From IMG/VR virus record IMGVR_UViG_3300037502_002145, positions 1-64,000 of that record: 64,000 nucleotides of DNA; one strand, 5' to 3'. Under the pieces are notes generated by a model that saw nothing but the letters and a program-made list of their open reading frames with translations, was not told the DNA's origin and did no database searches. The position numbers and the translations under genes are program-made. Origin of the DNA: a virus. Of this stretch, positions 1-6,988 are shown piece after piece. How positions within the stretch are numbered: position 1 is the stretch's first letter; every line of letters starts with the position of its first letter.

Positions 1-2
1 CC

Positions 3-404
3 AGTAAAACTGTGGTAGATAACTATTTTAATGATGTAAGATTCTTTGATAATCTTGAATACATGGATAACGCATATGAAGTTTTAAACAGATTAAAAGA
101 GAATTATGCAATCTATTGTGTGTCTATGGGTAATACGGTTAATCTCGCACTGAAGAATACATGGCTAAGAAAGAATCTACCATTTGTTGAGTTTATAGGT
201 TGCAATTTTAATGAAGTAGAAGATAAGCGACATATAGATATGAGTGGTGGAATTTTAATTGATGATGTAGTTAAAAACTTAGAGACTTCAAATGCAGATG
301 TTAAATTGTTATTTGGAGATGAATACCAATGGAATGATAAATGGGATGGTATCAGGTGTTATAACTGGTACGATGTTGAAAAAGAATTAAGATGGAATTA
401 TTAG
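3..404 (+). CDS. 5'(3')-deoxyribonucleotidase, C-terminal part (gene cut by window edge)
   Basis: C-terminal part of a small HAD-superfamily phosphatase of the NT5C (5',3'-deoxyribonucleotidase) type, which dephosphorylates deoxynucleoside monophosphates in the cytoplasm. The frame is open to the left edge, so the N-terminal Asp-x-Asp nucleophile motif lies outside the window; the GTG at 12 is probably internal. Visible are the region of HAD motif II (YCVSMGN), a downstream Lys-rich segment and the motif IV type GGILIDD, followed by the typical WDGIRCYNW segment. Phages often carry this enzyme for nucleotide pool control. The next gene starts about 50 bases downstream on the same strand. Fairly sure of the family; whether it belongs to the phage or a host neighbour is unknown. 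Confidence 0.72.
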   Translation, partial: SKTVVDNYFNDVRFFDNLEYMDNAYEVLNRLKENYAIYCVSMGNTVNLALKNTWLRKNLPFVEFIGCNFNEVEDKRHIDMSGGILIDDVVKNLETSNADVKLLFGDEYQWNDKWDGIRCYNWYDVEKELRWNY

Positions 405-455
405 GAATAAAAGAACTGTTTTATACATAATTATGATTAAGGAAGATAAAGGGGC

Positions 456-605
456 GTGACTCATATAGAAAATACCAAAAGCATGGAAGAAATAATAAAA
501 GAAAAACGTAAGGTTGACGGATACAAAATTAAATTTAGCTATGAAAATAAATATACAGTAGAAGAAATGTTAAAGAGAATTATTAAGTCACATATAACTA
601 CATAA
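456..605 (+). CDS. TnpW-like small recombinase-associated protein
   Basis: A 49-codon gene with a GTG start at 456 and purine-rich GGAAGATAAAGGGG just upstream. The product has a charged N-terminus and a conserved-looking core (VDGYKIKFSYENKYTVEEMLKRII) reminiscent in size and layout of TnpW, the short accessory protein found beside large serine recombinases of clostridial mobilizable transposons. It sits 115 bases ahead of such a recombinase on the same strand and is followed by a terminator-like hairpin, so it is probably its own transcript. Role of TnpW proteins is unknown. An alternative ATG lies at 483. Assignment rests on context and general similarity. Confidence 0.5.
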   Translation: MTHIENTKSMEEIIKEKRKVDGYKIKFSYENKYTVEEMLKRIIKSHITT

Positions 606-619
606 TTGAACAATAAATC

Positions 620-650
620 AGCTTGTATTAATTTACAGGCTTTTTTATTT
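620..650 (+). terminator. Rho-independent terminator
   Basis: AGCTTGT (620-626) pairs with ACAGGCT (635-641) through one G-U wobble, followed by a run of six T then more T. It closes the short TnpW-like gene. Confidence 0.65.
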
Positions 651-677
651 TACTATGCCGTAATAGTATGGTATAAT
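649..677 (+). promoter_or_regulatory. Promoter of the serine recombinase
   Basis: TATAAT at 672-677 preceded by an extended TGg (669-671) and a weak -35 TTTACT at 649-654 with a 17-base spacer. It points to the recombinase start at 720. Confidence 0.6.
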
Positions 678-719
678 ATCTAAAGAAGACACCCATTTGC
701 ACATAGGAGGATAAGTAAC

Positions 720-2327
720 GTGGCAAGAATTAAAAACACAATAAGCAAGAACACATATAAGACAGCACTGTATATTCGTTTAAGTCGTGAAGACGGAGAC
801 GACAAGATTGAATCAAATTCAATTACAAATCAAAGAGATATGTTACAAAAATATATAAGTGAAAATAAAGAGTTTGAACTATACGACATATATTCAGATG
901 AAAATTACACCGGTACTAATTTTAATCGTCCCCGATTCAAAGAATTGATATCTGACATAGAAAATGGATTAGTTAATTGTGTTATATGTAAGGATTTATC
1001 AAGATTTGGAAGGGATTATATTGATACTGGATATTATTTAGAAAGATTTTTTCAAGATTATAATGTTAGATTTATCGCTATAAACGATGCCATCGATAGC
1101 CACAAACAAGCTTATGATATGTTACTACCCGTAAAAAATGTATTTAATCAACAATATGCAGTTGATATAAGCAAAAAAGTTCAAAGTGCATTCAAAATTA
1201 AGCAATCTAAGGGGTCATTCATCGGGGCTTTCGCTGGGTATGGATATTTAAAAGATGAACAGAATCACAATAAATTAGTTATAGATGAATATGCTGCTCA
1301 AATAGTAAGACGAATATTTAAGATGTATCTCGAAGGAATAGGCAAGATTAAAATAGCTAAAATACTTAATGAAGAGGGTGTAATGTGTCCAAGTGAATAC
1401 AAGGCTAACAATGGTTTAAATTATACAAACGGTCAAAAAATTGGTAGTACAACATACTGGACATATCCTACTATTCATAGATTGTTACAAAACGAAATGT
1501 ACATTGGTAATATGGTGCAAAATAAAACTGTTAGAAGAATGAAAGGTAAAGCTCGTGCATTACCTAAGGAAGATTGGATAATAGTAGAAAACACTCACGA
1601 TGCAATTATTGATAAAGCGACTTGGGACAAGACTCAAGCTTTACTAAACAAAGATACTAGACAAATTAATTTTAATCAAAATGTTAGTGTATTTGCTGGA
1701 TTTTTAAAATGTAACACTTGTGGTAGATCCCTTGCAAAAAATAAAAGGGGTAAGAATGTTTATTATATTTGTGGATCTTACAAAAGATATGGATCAACAA
1801 TATGTACACCACATACTATCATGCACGAAAAACTTGAAGAAATTGTTTTGGACTATCTAAATTTTATAATAGAAAGAACAAACCAGTTACAAAAGTTAGT
1901 TTTAACACAACAGGAAGGTATAACTAAAACTAATGGTAATATTAAAATTGAGTTGGAAAAAATTAAAATAGCACTTAATAAAATTTACACTTTAAAAAAA
2001 GGAATATATGAAGATTACCGAGAGGGGATACTGAGTAAAGAAGAATATTTACAATATAAAATTGACTACGAAAAAAATGAAGCTATGTATAAAGACAAAA
2101 TTAAAACCTTAGAAGATACCGAAAGTAAAAAACCTAATAATATACTTAATAACGAATGGGTGAAAAGATTTTTAGCAACTAAAAAAATAGACGTATTGAC
2201 AAGAGAAATAATGGCAGATTTTGTAAAAGTTATTAATGTAGACGAAGACAAGCAATTAGAAATAGTCTTAAATTGCAGTGATGAATTCAATGAATTATTA
2301 ACATCTATAGGTAGTGCCGATAAATAA
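720..2327 (+). CDS. Large serine recombinase / site-specific integrase
   Basis: Large serine recombinase, 535 residues, GTG start chosen for AGGAGG at 705-710. It would catalyse attP x attB (or transposon circle) strand exchange via a phosphoserine link. Domain order: resolvase catalytic domain (residues about 14-160) with nucleophile Ser22 in YIRLSRED and the active-site arginine region SRFGRDYI; recombinase domain (about 165-290); zinc ribbon (about 330-365, CNTCG and two later Cys); long coiled coil (about 385-470) that in this family controls synapsis; C-terminal basic tail. Length and layout match TnpX/TndX-type and phage integrases. It converges on the Vsr-like gene, with a shared hairpin between. 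It could be the phage integrase or part of a small transposon with the TnpW-like gene; I cannot decide. Confidence 0.93.
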   Translation: MARIKNTISKNTYKTALYIRLSREDGDDKIESNSITNQRDMLQKYISENKEFELYDIYSDENYTGTNFNRPRFKELISDIENGLVNCVICKDLSRFGRDYIDTGYYLERFFQDYNVRFIAINDAIDSHKQAYDMLLPVKNVFNQQYAVDISKKVQSAFKIKQSKGSFIGAFAGYGYLKDEQNHNKLVIDEYAAQIVRRIFKMYLEGIGKIKIAKILNEEGVMCPSEYKANNGLNYTNGQKIGSTTYWTYPTIHRLLQNEMYIGNMVQNKTVRRMKGKARALPKEDWIIVENTHDAIIDKATWDKTQALLNKDTRQINFNQNVSVFAGFLKCNTCGRSLAKNKRGKNVYYICGSYKRYGSTICTPHTIMHEKLEEIVLDYLNFIIERTNQLQKLVLTQQEGITKTNGNIKIELEKIKIALNKIYTLKKGIYEDYREGILSKEEYLQYKIDYEKNEAMYKDKIKTLEDTESKKPNNILNNEWVKRFLATKKIDVLTREIMADFVKVINVDEDKQLEIVLNCSDEFNELLTSIGSADK

Positions 2328-2360
2328 CATCACCATGGGGGAATGATATAATTAGGCACA

Positions 2361-2380
2361 AGTAAAATCAAGGGTTTACT
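2361..2380 (+). repeat. Copy 1 of the AGTAAAATCA motif
   Basis: AGTAAAATCAAGGGTTTACT directly downstream of the serine recombinase; its ends AGTAAA and TTTACT are inverted repeats. The AGTAAAATCA core recurs at 3757-3766, 48354-48363, 54010-54019, and in related form at 59241-59252 and 59331-59342. Position next to an integrase makes it an att-site candidate, but other copies lie in terminator loops. Confidence 0.45.
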
Positions 2381-2385
2381 AAACT

Positions 2386-2443
2386 ATTTAATACAAATAG
2401 TGCAAAATTAAACATACTATCAATCACACTATTTGTATTAAAT
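2386..2443. terminator. Bidirectional terminator between convergent genes
   Basis: Perfect 17-base inverted repeat, ATTTAATACAAATAGTG at 2386-2402 and its complement at 2427-2443, separated by 24 bases, located between the recombinase stop and the Vsr-like gene stop. Alternatively a protein-binding or recombination site. Confidence 0.6.
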
Positions 2444-2451
2444 TATGTTTA

Positions 2452-3639
2452 TTAACTAGAACAGTAATCACACCATAAAAATTTTGAGCCAATCTTTAAA
2501 TAGGAATAAACAGTATATAATGACAATTTAGTAATTTTAACAATAGTATTTGCATTATGGTTCAGATTCCATAAGTCACAAACTTCTCTGATTCTAGTAC
2601 TACATGAGTACTCATCACATTTATCCCAATCAATAACAGATAGATCGAATAATTCTGTTAAAACACTATTATTGATACTGTCTTTGATATATTCAAACCT
2701 ACTACCGCTATAATTACAATCTATTCTTATTAATTCAACGCCATTTTCGATTGCTAAATTATTCTTAATTGCATCAACTTTAATAAGCTTATCGATAGTA
2801 TCTTGTTTTTTATCAAAAGAATTATAGCCATGACCTAATCCACCATCCATTTCAATTATGTATTCTTTTTCTTCTATTTTAAAATAAAAATCAAAATAAT
2901 ATTTATCACACCAATCAAATGTTTTACGTGAAAGTTCTCTAATAAAGTTTACATTAAGTTGTTCTAAAATGTTATACATAAATTTATTTGGATACGAAAA
3001 TCCGTCACTGCACTTCGGACAAGAAAATCCTTCATGTTTTAGTTTGTGTGGGCTTATTTTCTTTAAAGTACCACATTCAGGGCATATACCATCAAAATAC
3101 TTTCCCGATCCCATTGAGTATTTTTTAGTATCTTCTATGTTTTTAAAATAAGGTACTGCCCATTTATCAGTGGTAAAGATATCATTGTAACCAGTGATAG
3201 TAATTGGATTGTGGCAACACAGTGGGCACCCCTTTTTTGCAACCAATGAATACTCTAATTTTGTCCCCACCCATCCATCTTTAATACATTTAACAACATA
3301 TGCTTTTTTCTTTTTATGAATTGTTTGCTCTAATATTACAAGTTCATTTACCACACTTCCTACTTCGTATTTGTAAATTCCATATAATTGATTTAATAAT
3401 AACCCAAGGTTGCAATTTTTAAGTATGTAAGTTCTCACTTCAACGCCACATTCGTCTGTGTATCCATTTATGTAAATATTAATTTTAGAATTAGTGCTGT
3501 TATAGCTATTTATTTTAATTTCTCCTATAACTTTGTCATAAACAAAATTTACAGTTTTCCCAGCACTATTTTTCCAATCAATGTATTCTTTGTTCCCATA
3601 TTTTCTAACTGGCAAATCATCTAAAAACACTTTTCTCAT
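2452..3639 (-). CDS. Zinc-ribbon Vsr-like (PD-(D/E)XK) free-standing endonuclease
   Basis: About 395 residues from ATG 3639, preferred over ATG 3654 because GAGG lies 7 bases ahead. N-terminal half carries several paired cysteines (CPLCCHN, CPECGTL, CPKCSDG) forming zinc ribbons for DNA binding. The C-terminal half has the Vsr/very-short-patch-like nuclease core: FSYPNKFMYNIL, then YYFDFYF, YIIEMDGGLGHG and ELIRIDC, giving acidic metal-binding residues. This is the layout of phage free-standing homing endonucleases of the Vsr-like group, which cut near their own insertion site. A C-terminal helix-turn-helix-like segment and a CDYC end follow. It lies alone between convergent transcription and the next operon, typical of an invading selfish gene. 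Confidence 0.7.
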   Translation of the reverse strand: MRKVFLDDLPVRKYGNKEYIDWKNSAGKTVNFVYDKVIGEIKINSYNSTNSKINIYINGYTDECGVEVRTYILKNCNLGLLLNQLYGIYKYEVGSVVNELVILEQTIHKKKKAYVVKCIKDGWVGTKLEYSLVAKKGCPLCCHNPITITGYNDIFTTDKWAVPYFKNIEDTKKYSMGSGKYFDGICPECGTLKKISPHKLKHEGFSCPKCSDGFSYPNKFMYNILEQLNVNFIRELSRKTFDWCDKYYFDFYFKIEEKEYIIEMDGGLGHGYNSFDKKQDTIDKLIKVDAIKNNLAIENGVELIRIDCNYSGSRFEYIKDSINNSVLTELFDLSVIDWDKCDEYSCSTRIREVCDLWNLNHNANTIVKITKLSLYTVYSYLKIGSKFLWCDYCSS

Positions 3640-3738
3640 AATATAACCTCGCATTCTTTCATTTGAATTTTAAATAATCGAAAATAGTAACCAATAGAAG
3701 CACAAAATTTCGATTAAAGTTACGTATTTTAGCACATT

Positions 3739-3778
3739 AAAAAAGCCGAAAACCATTGATTTTACTAGGTTTTCAGCC
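3739..3778 (-). terminator. Rho-independent terminator holding an AGTAAAATCA motif copy
   Basis: On the minus strand GCTGAAAACC pairs with GGTTTTCGGC (one wobble) followed by TTTTTT. The 14-base loop contains the AGTAAAATCA core seen elsewhere in the window. It ends the winged-helix gene. Confidence 0.8.
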
Positions 3779-3780
3779 AT

Positions 3781-4320
3781 TTAGTCCTTCTTATTCTCAC
3801 TAATATTGCTCCACTTGCTACACTTAAATATATCAACTATTTCTTTTTCCATATCTGTACCACACATAAACAAATATGGATTAACAACATAATAATTTTT
3901 AGTTTTATCAGCATATTTATCAGATTGTCGTTTAACCTTTTTTAATACTAACTCTTTTTCTAGTTTTGGAATAATTTTTCTTATAGCATCATAATCCATT
4001 TCAAGTAAAACACTCATATCTTTTATGTTAATAGCAACTCCATCGTTTCTCAATATTCCGTCTTTATATGAAATATAGGGCATTAGAGCAGTTGATACAG
4101 CATATTCTCTCATTGTAAGTTCTTTCCACAGTTCTTTAATAGGATTTTTATACACTTTTACAAACAGCTCCTTTTTATTAAAATTTGTTATGTATTTGTT
4201 TGTATAATCGTTCTGAGATTCTCTTACTATTTTGTCACCTTCATATATTTCAGTAAGAATTAATCCATCGTCGTTAACTACAGTTCCAACTTTGTTTTTT
4301 GTATTATTTGAATTATTCAT
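3781..4320 (-). CDS. Winged-helix DNA-binding protein (RepL/replication-initiator-like)
   Basis: 179 residues from ATG 4320, chosen because AAAGGTG precedes it by 6 bases (GTG at 4329 overlaps that site). Residues about 60-165 look like a winged-helix domain: LWKELTMREYAVSTALMPYI, then IKDMSVLLEMDYDAIRKIIPKLEKEL (recognition-helix region), and a wing with NYYVVNPYLFMCG. This pattern (entry helix, DNA-binding helices, wing ending in YxVNPxL) resembles plasmid RepL-type initiators and related phage regulators. It is the second gene after a small DUF5659-like gene and upstream of the selfish nuclease. Function as initiator or transcriptional regulator is not resolved. Confidence 0.5.
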   Translation of the reverse strand: MNNSNNTKNKVGTVVNDDGLILTEIYEGDKIVRESQNDYTNKYITNFNKKELFVKVYKNPIKELWKELTMREYAVSTALMPYISYKDGILRNDGVAINIKDMSVLLEMDYDAIRKIIPKLEKELVLKKVKRQSDKYADKTKNYYVVNPYLFMCGTDMEKEIVDIFKCSKWSNISENKKD

Positions 4321-4342
4321 TAGAATCACCTTTATCCTTTAA

Positions 4343-4525
4343 TTAGCGTCTATCAAGATATTCTTGAATAGCTGTTAATAGTTCAGGTGTTTCTTTAAAG
4401 AAAAATACATTTTTACCGTTGCCGTTTTTATTTGGCTTTAAATCTACTAAAATAAATCCGTTTAATTGTAAATAACCACATAATCTTTGATTGTATATGG
4501 TTTTCATTTTTATTGTTTTATCCAT
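4343..4525 (-). CDS. Small DUF5659-like protein
   Basis: 60 residues from ATG 4525, which has AGGAGG 8 bases upstream; longer upstream extension lacks a ribosome site. The pattern TIYNQRLCGYLQLNGF...NVFFFKETPELLTAIQEYL matches the general form of DUF5659, short proteins of unknown function common in Bacillota phages and plasmids. It leads a two-gene unit with the winged-helix gene 22 bases downstream. Confidence 0.6.
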   Translation of the reverse strand: MDKTIKMKTIYNQRLCGYLQLNGFILVDLKPNKNGNGKNVFFFKETPELLTAIQEYLDRR

Positions 4526-4602
4526 TTGAATCCTCCTAAAATAATTAATTTTGTTACTCAAGACTTTTGCCACTGCAAAAGGATTGAGAAGCGTCGCAGA
4601 CA

Positions 4603-4634
4603 TAAAAAGAGCCGACCACAATCAGCCGACTCTT
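4603..4634 (-). terminator. Terminator after endolysin
   Basis: On the minus strand GAGTCGGCT pairs with GGTCGGCTC (G-U pairs included) around a 6-base loop, followed by TTTTTA. Marks the end of the lysis operon. Confidence 0.75.
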
Positions 4635-4655
4635 AGTGTTATATTCATATCATTG

Positions 4656-5543
4656 TTACATTTTATATGTTCCCAAAAGCACATCCCAAGACTTAGTCCC
4701 AATAACACTAGTAGGATTCTTAGCACCCATCACAACTTTCTTCATTTCAATAACTCCATTAGCAGTCTTAGAACCAAAGTCGCCATCAACCTTGCCACAG
4801 TCAAACCCTAACTCATTTAATCGCTCTTGTACTAGAGTAACTAATTCGTTCTTAGTTTTAATTTTTAATGCTTTGCATGCTGATTTAGTTTTAGATCCAA
4901 CTATTCCATCTACAACCAATTCTTTACCGTTAAAATCTTTATAGCCTAATTTATTTAGAGTAGATTGTAGACGTTTTACCCAGTCAGTTGATGGTTTAGT
5001 TAAAATAAAATCAACTTCATAATCAGGTCTACCATAACCGGCTATTCTAGGATTATTCAACGCATATGATTTTTCACATACTGCACCGCCATTAGGAATT
5101 ATATCTTTCCCACTTGAAGTGTTACCCTCAATTGTATATACAGTTGAATTTGTGACTTTTGCAACAATTCCGGTATGATTAATTCTTGCGCTGTTTTCAA
5201 AGAATATAATATCACCAACTTTAGGATTAGAAGTATGCCATCTATTCATTTTTTTAAAGTAGTTAGCAGAAGTAGGAGTATAAGCACTAAAACCGCCTAA
5301 TAATTCTTTTGCCTTATCTTTACCAAATGTCTCAGCGAAAATAACGTCTATGTACATATCACACCAAGCCTGACCTTGATAATTTACACCCGTTAGTTTT
5401 TCATATTCTCTTGCAAATCTGGTATAGTTTTCATCACCGGCATTAACCTTCATACTATCCAGTTGTTTGTTTGATTCTTTTTCTAAATAACCAACATATT
5501 TTTTAGCCGTTTTAATTACTTCTTTTGCAGTTACTTTACCCAT
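4656..5543 (-). CDS. Endolysin: CHAP amidase/endopeptidase with two peptidoglycan-binding repeats
   Basis: 295 residues from ATG 5543 (AGGA 9 bases upstream). Cell-wall hydrolase released through the holin at lysis. Residues about 1-150 form a CHAP domain: catalytic Cys61 in GQAWCDMYID, His123 in INHTGIVAKV, and polar partner in IEGNT (Glu139/Asn141); the GDIIFF strand is typical. Residues about 205-295 hold two PG_binding_1 repeats (WVKRLQSTLNKLGY...DGIVGSKT and VQERLNELGF...DGDFGSKT). No signal peptide, so export depends on a holin. It is last in the holin-lysin operon; a GGAGAGT hairpin (about 5568-5592) lies between it and the holin. Confidence 0.93.
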   Translation of the reverse strand: MGKVTAKEVIKTAKKYVGYLEKESNKQLDSMKVNAGDENYTRFAREYEKLTGVNYQGQAWCDMYIDVIFAETFGKDKAKELLGGFSAYTPTSANYFKKMNRWHTSNPKVGDIIFFENSARINHTGIVAKVTNSTVYTIEGNTSSGKDIIPNGGAVCEKSYALNNPRIAGYGRPDYEVDFILTKPSTDWVKRLQSTLNKLGYKDFNGKELVVDGIVGSKTKSACKALKIKTKNELVTLVQERLNELGFDCGKVDGDFGSKTANGVIEMKKVVMGAKNPTSVIGTKSWDVLLGTYKM

Positions 5544-5603
5544 AATATCATTCCTTTCATATAAATAGGAGAGTAGTACAACACCACTCTCCATAATCAG
5601 TAG

Positions 5604-5957
5604 CTATTCAGTTTTACCAGTTACAACTTCTTTAACTTTTTCATTTTTCTCTAACATTTCACGCATTTCATCTAATGCTTCATCTACCCAAAAACTAAAC
5701 ATTTCAAATGAAACCAACTTAGCAGCAACTTTAAATCTAGTGGTAAACAAATCATAAACATATCTTAGCTTTAATTGACCCGTACCAGAACCTAATTCTT
5801 TTTCTGCTAATGTAACCCAGTATAACAACATCTTCTTAATTTTTATTACTTGTTCCTTAGTTGGTAATCCAGCAAACTTATATACAGCAAATACAACTCC
5901 AAACAATAAAGCCAATAAACCAACTACTATGTACCAATTTTCAATTAACCATTCCAT
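5604..5957 (-). CDS. Phage holin, LLH-type
   Basis: 117 residues with one N-terminal membrane segment (about 7-27, WYIVVGLLALLFGVVFAVYKFA) and a long charged helical tail, the layout of the phage holin LLH family (Pfam PF09682). It would form membrane lesions releasing the endolysin. Start ATG with GAGGAATA upstream; 3 bases separate it from the next upstream membrane gene, 60 from the endolysin, so they are one operon. Confidence 0.8.
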   Translation of the reverse strand: MEWLIENWYIVVGLLALLFGVVFAVYKFAGLPTKEQVIKIKKMLLYWVTLAEKELGSGTGQLKLRYVYDLFTTRFKVAAKLVSFEMFSFWVDEALDEMREMLEKNEKVKEVVTGKTE

Positions 5958-5960
5958 AAA

Positions 5961-6224
5961 TTATTCCTCCATTTCATTAACTTGATCAATAGTTTCTTTA
6001 CCATACTTTTTTAATAACTTAATTTCGTTTTCTTTCTTTGCCTTTGAAAAATAGAATCCAGTAGCAACGGACATTTCACCAAAGACGGAAGGTATTAAAT
6101 AGGAGAGAGCAGAACTATCTCCGGTTTTCCACATTAAAGCCATACTATAAATAATTACAACAACAGTAAAAATAGTAACCATGTAAAATATCTTCTTGCT
6201 AAATTCCATCTTAGTTTTCTTCAT
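5961..6224 (-). CDS. Small two-helix membrane protein of the holin cassette
   Basis: 87 residues, two predicted membrane segments (about 10-30 IFYMVTIFTVVVIIYSMALM and 40-58) and a charged C-terminus. Abuts the neighbouring genes (0 and 3 bases), ribosome site AGGTGA. Such proteins often sit beside holins in clostridial phages and may act as a second holin or antiholin; exact role unknown. Confidence 0.6.
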   Translation of the reverse strand: MKKTKMEFSKKIFYMVTIFTVVVIIYSMALMWKTGDSSALSYLIPSVFGEMSVATGFYFSKAKKENEIKLLKKYGKETIDQVNEMEE

Positions 6225-6671
6225 CTAATCACCTATCCTAATTTCTAATTTACGTACCCTATACATCAGAGTCGAAACGTAACTATTTCCTTTCAACACC
6301 TCAGTATACATAGTGTACATTTCTTCAAGTGACTGTAATTCTAATTGATCTATATAACCCTTTTCAATTGCTCTTGTACATGTATTAACTATTGTGTGTC
6401 GTGTTTGTATCTTGTTAATTTCAAATAACGTATCAATCATAGTGGCAACATTATCTAGCTTAATTTTAACTTCTTTTATCTCTGTATCATGTTTGGTAAC
6501 AGTGGAGTGAAAATCGTCGGATTGATGTTTCTTATTGTATGCCTTAATCCATAATTCTCTTAACTTTTTACCTATCTCATATACTGCAAATATGATTGCC
6601 AATGTTACAAATATTGACTTAAAAACTTCTCCTATTGTTAATTGTGTAATATCTATTGTTAATAATTCCAT
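6225..6671 (-). CDS. Membrane-anchored coiled-coil protein of the lysis cassette (holin/XhlA-like)
   Basis: 148 residues: an N-terminal membrane helix (about 17-35, FKSIFVTLAIIFAVYEIG), then a long heptad-rich segment (about 50-90, KHDTEIKEVKIKLDNVATMIDTLFEINK) and a helical C-terminus. Size and topology resemble hemolysin XhlA-like or accessory holin proteins. It opens the lysis operon, preceded by a 317-base non-coding leader. The ribosome site GATGAGGG is very close to ATG, so the start is slightly uncertain. Confidence 0.55.
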   Translation of the reverse strand: MELLTIDITQLTIGEVFKSIFVTLAIIFAVYEIGKKLRELWIKAYNKKHQSDDFHSTVTKHDTEIKEVKIKLDNVATMIDTLFEINKIQTRHTIVNTCTRAIEKGYIDQLELQSLEEMYTMYTEVLKGNSYVSTLMYRVRKLEIRIGD

Positions 6672-6988
6672 CCCTCATCTACACCAATCCTTTCTTCTTT
6701 CATAAAATGTTACAATTTTACATTTACAATTAGTTGGAAGAGTGCTATAATGTAGCTAACACTACTCCAATAGTGTTTGGACATATATTCGTGAAGTCAT
6801 CTCCTAAGTTGAACCTCTAATATATGTCCCCTTTCAAAACTATTAAATATTTGGGCTTATATAAGCCATTAAAAATAATTAGGCAATAATTTATACCTAA
6901 ATGTATTTTAAATCGTTTTAAATAGCTTGTAGCGAATTCAGTTATGTTGCATATTGCGTAAAAATCCGTAGTCAATAAAACACCGATT
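6672..6988 (-). other. Non-coding gap with large hairpins upstream of lysis genes
   Basis: No convincing gene. It holds a perfect 11-base inverted repeat, GGACATATATT at 6779-6789 and AATATATGTCC at 6819-6829, whose 29-base loop contains a ribosome-site-like AGGAG and an ATG (plus-strand complement), and a second small hairpin ACACTA/TAGTGT at 6759-6776. It may be a structured leader or processing site between the tail fibre gene and the lysis genes. A possible 12-codon peptide starts inside the loop but its ribosome site is too close. Confidence 0.45.
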
